Below are positions 1-5,240 of a stretch of 5,240 nt of DNA, one piece after another. Position 1 is the stretch's first letter; every line of letters begins with the position of its first letter. A program made the translations under genes and the position numbers. The DNA is taken from contig CALDEN010000322.1 of the NCBI GenBank assembly GCA_937942405.1, positions 1-5,240 on the forward strand. The letters run 5' to 3'. The stretch is from an uncultured Saprospiraceae bacterium (lineage in GTDB: Bacteria > Bacteroidota > Bacteroidia > Chitinophagales > Saprospiraceae). Below the pieces are notes generated by a model. That model ran no database searches, was not told the origin of the DNA, and worked only from the letters and a program-made list of their open reading frames with translations.

Positions 1-1096
1 ATCTAAAAGCATAAAATCCGACATTCTTACTAAAACTGAATCACCCACAGATTTTAAAGAGGAAGATAGTGTTGATGTTAAGAAGGATGAGGTACCCGCA
101 AAAGCCGTCGAAGAAAAATCATCTTCAGAAGAAAAACCTCGACCTAAAACTACATATGCAAATCCGACTTCTAAACAGAGTACTCTTCCATCAGAAAAAA
201 CGGTTGGAAAGCATGAAGTTGTGATTTCAGTGAAAGAGGAAATAAAGGAGACAGCTATTCCTCAAGATATAAGTAATGGAAATAATGCACCGACGACCGA
301 TGACGATGCTAGTTCGGAAATCGAGGAAGTAGCTCCACCAAAACCAAAAGTAGAGAACACTTCAGCTGTAATACCCGCAATAATTGACCAAAGTAGCAAA
401 GATAAGCTCACTGAATCACAAGAGCAGGACGGAGCTGTAACGGAGCTTTCCACACCCGTAGCAGTAGATATGCATAAAGACTGGAATTACTTACTTAAAA
501 CATATGTCAGTGCAGCTGGGAAGGTAAATTATCAGGGGCTACTCACAGAGAAAAACAGATTAGAAACTTATCTGGCTCTGATCAGTAATAATCCACCTAC
601 AGCAGATTGGTCTCGAAATAAGAAGCTGGCTTACTGGATCAATGCCTACAATGCCTATACCGTAAAACTCATCTTAGACAACTATCCATTAAAGTCGATT
701 ACAGACCTAGAAGGAGGTAAGCCATGGGACAAAAAATGGATCAAAATAGGAGGAAAAACCTATTCTTTAAATAACATAGAAAACGACATCATCCGACCAG
801 ATTTCAATGAACCGAGAATACATTTTGCCGTAAACTGTGCCGCTAAATCATGCCCACCTTTAAGGAATGAAGCATGGGATCCAGAAAGGCTAGAGCAGCA
901 GTTGGAGTCGAGTACCAAGAAGTTTATTGAAGATAAAGCATATAACACCATAGCGTCTGGCGATGCAAAGGTTTCTAAGATTTTTGAGTGGTATGCGGTA
1001 GATTTCGGAGATTTGAAAAGTTTTCTTCAAAAATATTCAGGACAGGACATCGATAAAATAAGCTATGAGGAATACGATTGGAGCCTTAATAAATAG
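1..1096 (+). CDS. DUF547 domain protein with long disordered N-terminal region (5' partial)
   Basis: The frame is open from base 2 to the TAG at 1094-1096, giving 364 residues, so the gene starts left of the window. A GTG at 221 could be read as a start. However, the same Lys/Glu/Ser/Pro-rich composition continues unbroken upstream of it, so I take it as internal. Window residues 1 to about 155 are low-complexity, charged and probably unfolded. Residues about 160-364 match DUF547 (PF04784). Visible landmarks are YWINAYNAYTVKLI (211-224), YSLNNIENDIIRP (254-266), HFAVNCAAKSCPPL (274-287, with Cys279 and Cys284) and SKIFEWYAVDFG (325-336). The biochemical role of DUF547 is not established as far as I know. 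In Bacteroidota such proteins are often exported, which would fit a signal peptide or lipobox in the missing 5' end, but that is inference. The domain runs intact to the stop. The gene converges on kbp, and the stop lies 20 bases before a shared terminator. Family assignment is firm; function is unknown. Confidence 0.88.
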   Translation, partial: SKSIKSDILTKTESPTDFKEEDSVDVKKDEVPAKAVEEKSSSEEKPRPKTTYANPTSKQSTLPSEKTVGKHEVVISVKEEIKETAIPQDISNGNNAPTTDDDASSEIEEVAPPKPKVENTSAVIPAIIDQSSKDKLTESQEQDGAVTELSTPVAVDMHKDWNYLLKTYVSAAGKVNYQGLLTEKNRLETYLALISNNPPTADWSRNKKLAYWINAYNAYTVKLILDNYPLKSITDLEGGKPWDKKWIKIGGKTYSLNNIENDIIRPDFNEPRIHFAVNCAAKSCPPLRNEAWDPERLEQQLESSTKKFIEDKAYNTIASGDAKVSKIFEWYAVDFGDLKSFLQKYSGQDIDKISYEEYDWSLNK

Positions 1097-4000
1097 CAAT
1101 AGTAAAGTATAGACATAAAAAAAGCCGTTCTTTTTTAGAACGGCTTTTTTTATTTAATGCTGATTACTTATGCATTAGGTATTCTTAAAGTCTGACCTAC
1201 ATAGATTTTGTCAGGGTCAGCCAGCATTGGTTTATTGGCTTCGAAGATGTCCATGTATTTCATAGGATCTCCGTAATATTTCTTTGCGATCTTAGATAAG
1301 CTCTCTCCAGATTGTACTTCATGAAAAGTCGACTGAGGAGGAGTTACGACAGATAGTCTATCATCTACAGCTCCCACACCATCTACGTTTCCTACCATTA
1401 GGATCACTTTTTCTTTATCCTCTACAGAACTCGTTTGGCCGTATATAGTTACTTTTTCGTCACTATAGTCCATTGCAAGATTTTCTACTTCTAGCCCTGA
1501 TCCTGAAACGATGTCCTCTAGTAACCTTGATTTACGAGCATTGGCTGCAGCCACATCTACTGCACTTTCTTCTACTTTCTCAACTTTTTCTGAAAGATCT
1601 TTACGACCTACATTCTTTAAAAATGAAAATAATCCCATTTGATTGTTTTAATTGAATTAATAAATTATACACAAGTTTAAGTGTTTTTAGAATGTAATTA
1701 GTTCCTTTGCAGCCAAGTAATTTTATAACATTTAGGATAACTAGTATATAGTTTTCGTCGCTAGCTGCAAAACACTTGGTCTTAGCAGCAAAAGCCCGCT
1801 TAAAAACTGTATATTTGCGGCGTTTTTTGCCAAAAAAGTAAATAAAGTATAATGCAAGGAAAAGGTTTAATAAAGCTCTTTTTAATTCTACTGGTCATCG
1901 TAACGTTGGTACAGTTTCTTTACATGTTACCGACTAACAAAGTAGAGTCAAATGCAGCAGAATATGCCGAAGAAATGGCAGCTGGTTTTTCAGGAGATGA
2001 GCAAGCAGTAAGATATAAGCAAGCTCGGACTTCTTATTTAGACTCTATGTCTTCAGAAAAGATATTCTCTATTCCTCTTCTCAAGGATTATACCTACGAA
2101 GAGTTAAAGAAAACGCAGCTCGCTTTAGGGCTCGATTTGAAGGGGGGAATGAGTGCGGTTTTACAAGTTGATATACAAGATTTGTTGTTTTCGCTCTCAG
2201 GCGAAAATAAAGATGAGTCTTTTAATCTTGCTTTAGCAAATGCAAAAGAAGCACAAAAAAACTCTCAGTCTGATTTTGTGGCTCTTTTCGGCCAAGAATT
2301 TTCAAGATTGAATTCTGGGAAAAAATTATCAAAGATCTTTTTGAAAAATCCTGCACTTAGGGATGAACTCAATATAGAGTCTACAGATGGTGAGGTTTTA
2401 AGACTGCTGAGAATTAAAGTAAGTGAGACCGTTCAAAATACATTTGATCGTTTAAGAAAAAGAATCGATAAGCTAGGAGTTACACAACCTAATGTAACAC
2501 TAGATGCAGGTAGAGATCTAATCTTAGTGGAGATGCCAGGAATGGATAATCAGAAGAGAGCAGAAGAATTTATTACTAAAGGTGCAAAGCTTGAGTTTTG
2601 GGATACATATGAAGTCGCTGATCCAGGAGTAGTAACAGCTTTTATGGAAGCTGATAGAAGATTAAAGGATGAAGCAGGTCTTTCTACAGCAGCAGCGGTA
2701 GTGATGGACACCACTTATGTTCCTGTGTATGACGAGCTCGGAAATGTTTCAGATTCTACAATGCAGGTTTCAGAAAGAGTAGATCCATTTGCAAACCAAG
2801 GACCACTGTTCTCTAAATTTAGAGCGAATACTGGACAGAACTTCTACAGGCCAGTAATGGGAGTAGCGGATAGAAGCGATAGAGACGAAGTAATGGAGAT
2901 GTTAAACAGACCCAATATTAAATCACTTTTTCCATCCAATTCTAAGTTCTTATGGGGAGCAAAGGAAACTTCTGATCCTGAAACTAGAGAAGGTTTAGGC
3001 GAGTATGAGTTATACATGGTAAAGACAATACCAGGTACTCGAAAGGCTCCGATCGAAGGAGATGTAATAAACGAAGCTGGTCAAGGTCCAGATCCAACAA
3101 CAGGTAAGATCCAAGTAACACTCGGTATGAAGCCAGATGGTGCTAAGAAGTGGGCTGACATGACGACTAGAGCAGCTAATAATGGAAATCGTATCGTTGC
3201 GATCGCTTTAGATGACGAAGTAGTATCTGCCCCGAGAGTAACTAACCCGATTACAGGTGGAAACACATCGATCACAGGGGACTTTACTACTCAAGAAGCA
3301 ATAGATCTAGCACAGATACTAGAAGTAGGAAAGTTGCCTGCTAAGCTGGGGGTCATCCAGTCTTCTACAGTAGGGCCATCTTTAGGAAAGAAAAACATTA
3401 GCTCATCCATGTGGTCTATGATCATCGGATTTGGTCTAGTATTATTATTTATGATCTTCTATTATGGAGGATCAGGAATCATATCTATTATCGCTCTATT
3501 TGCCAACATGCTTTTCATATTTGGAGCATTGGCTTCATTTGGAACGGTATTGACGCTACCTGGTTTTGCAGGTATCATCTTGACGATCGGTATGGCAGTA
3601 GATGCAAACGTGATCATCTTTGAGCGTATCAGGGAAGAGCTCAGAGCAGGAAAATCTACAGTAGCTTCTATAGCAGATGGATTTAAAAACTCATATTCAG
3701 CGATTATCGATGCCAACGTTACTACATTATTAGTAGCAGGAGTATTGGCTTATTTCGGTTTAGGACCGATTAGAGGATTTGCAGTAGTATTAATCATCGG
3801 TGTGATCTGTTCATTATTTACAGCAGTATTAGTGACTAGATTGATGATGGAATGGTGGACTGCCAAAGGAAAAGATTTGACTTTCTGGACGGGAGCATCT
3901 AAAAACGCTTTTGCTAATCTACAAGTAGATTGGTTAGGAAAAAGAAAAATGGCTTACATCATATCAGGTACATTATTAGTAGCTGGACTTGCGTCAATGT

Positions 4001-5240
4001 TTACAAGAGGTTTCGATTTAGGAGTAGACTTTAGAGGAGGGTACTCGTATACAGTAGAGATGGCTGAGGATGTTGCAGCAGAAGATATCAGAGATGGATT
4101 AGCAAATGTGTTCGGAACGAGCCCAGTTGTAAAATCAGTAAGTACTGCCAATACGTATCAGATCGTTACCGATTATCTGATCGATAATACGGACAAAGGA
4201 ACATCTGAAAAAGTGATCGCTAAACTTCATGAAGGTTTAGTAGCTGTTTCTGGATCTACAGTGAGCTTAGAAAAGTTCAGTATGCCAGATGCAGAAAACG
4301 TAACACACATCATCAGTTCTAGTAAAGTAGGACCTACGATTGCAGATGATATTAAGACGAGTTCGTTCTATGCAGGAATATTTGCATTGATATTGATCTT
4401 CTTATACATCTTTATCAGATTTAACAAATGGCAATATAGTTTGGGAGCAGTAGCTGCCTTATTACATGATTCATTGATCGTGTTATCTGTATTCTCATTA
4501 TTATGGGGTATCGTTCCATGGACGATGGAGGTCGATCAGGCGTTTATCGCAGCGATTTTGACGGTTATTGGATATTCGATAAATGATACAGTTGTCTTAT
4601 TTGATAGAATCAGAGAAGACATGGGTATCTATACGAATAAGTCAAAAGACGAAGTAATCAATGGTGCGATCAATAGTACATTCTCTAGAACGATCATTAC
4701 TTCATTAACGACATTGTTGATGGTTGCGATCTTGTTCGTCTTCGGAGGAGGAAGTATCAAAGGATTTGCTTTTGCACTAGTTGTAGGTATCATAGTAGGA
4801 ACATATTCTTCTATATTCGTAGCTACACCGATCGTAAGAGATCTCGCAGATGATTTAAAAACAAGTTCTTCTGATTCAAAATCAGATAAAAAGACGTTTT
4901 CTAGAGCTGCGAGCAAGGCATAATAAATAGAAATTTTAAAAATTTAAAAAGCTCATTTACGTTATGTGAATGGGCTTTTTTAATTTGTAGGACTTATGAG
5001 GATACTTATATCATTGCTGCTTCTTACTTTACTCTCTTGTGCGTACACAAATAAAGTCAACAATGGTCAAGTAGCCTATAATTCCAAAAAGTATAGCGTA
5101 GCTGTAGATTTACTCCAAAAAGAGTATGAATCCAGTGATGAGAAGGATATTAAGGCTCAGAAAGCATACTTACTAGGAAAGTCTCACCAATACCTCAATG
5201 ACAATAAAAATGCTCTCAGATGGTACGATAAGGCTGTAGG

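Overview
The window looks like an ordinary piece of Bacteroidota chromosome, moderately AT-rich. Three things point there. SecD and SecF are fused into one long SecDF protein. Upstream of secDF is an exact TAnnTTTG box, the -7 motif typical of this phylum. Starts show little Shine-Dalgarno sequence, and the A-rich leader of secDF is typical. Nothing visible fixes the genus or family.

Layout, left to right. Bases 1-1096 (+) carry the 3' part of a gene for a protein with a long, charged, probably disordered region followed by a C-terminal DUF547 domain. Its true start lies outside the window. A symmetrical hairpin with A and T tracts (1117-1151) ends both this gene and the convergent gene that follows. 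Bases 1168-1638 (-) encode a 156-residue BON-LysM protein closely resembling the E. coli potassium-binding protein Kbp (YgaU). A 213-base divergent intergenic region holds the secDF promoter. Bases 1852-4923 (+) encode a complete 1023-residue SecDF, the proton-driven auxiliary subunit of the Sec translocon, with the key transmembrane Asp and Arg residues present. A second hairpin terminator (4946-4981) follows. From 4996 to the right edge is the start of a gene for a lipoprotein with TPR-like helices.

The genes do not form an obvious operon: terminators follow the DUF547 gene, kbp and secDF. SecDF would assist export of the lipoprotein, and of the DUF547 protein if that is exported, but so it would for most envelope proteins. 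Kbp is predicted to be cytoplasmic. I found no mobile element, CRISPR array, tRNA, rRNA or recognisable novel system. The findings below are modest.
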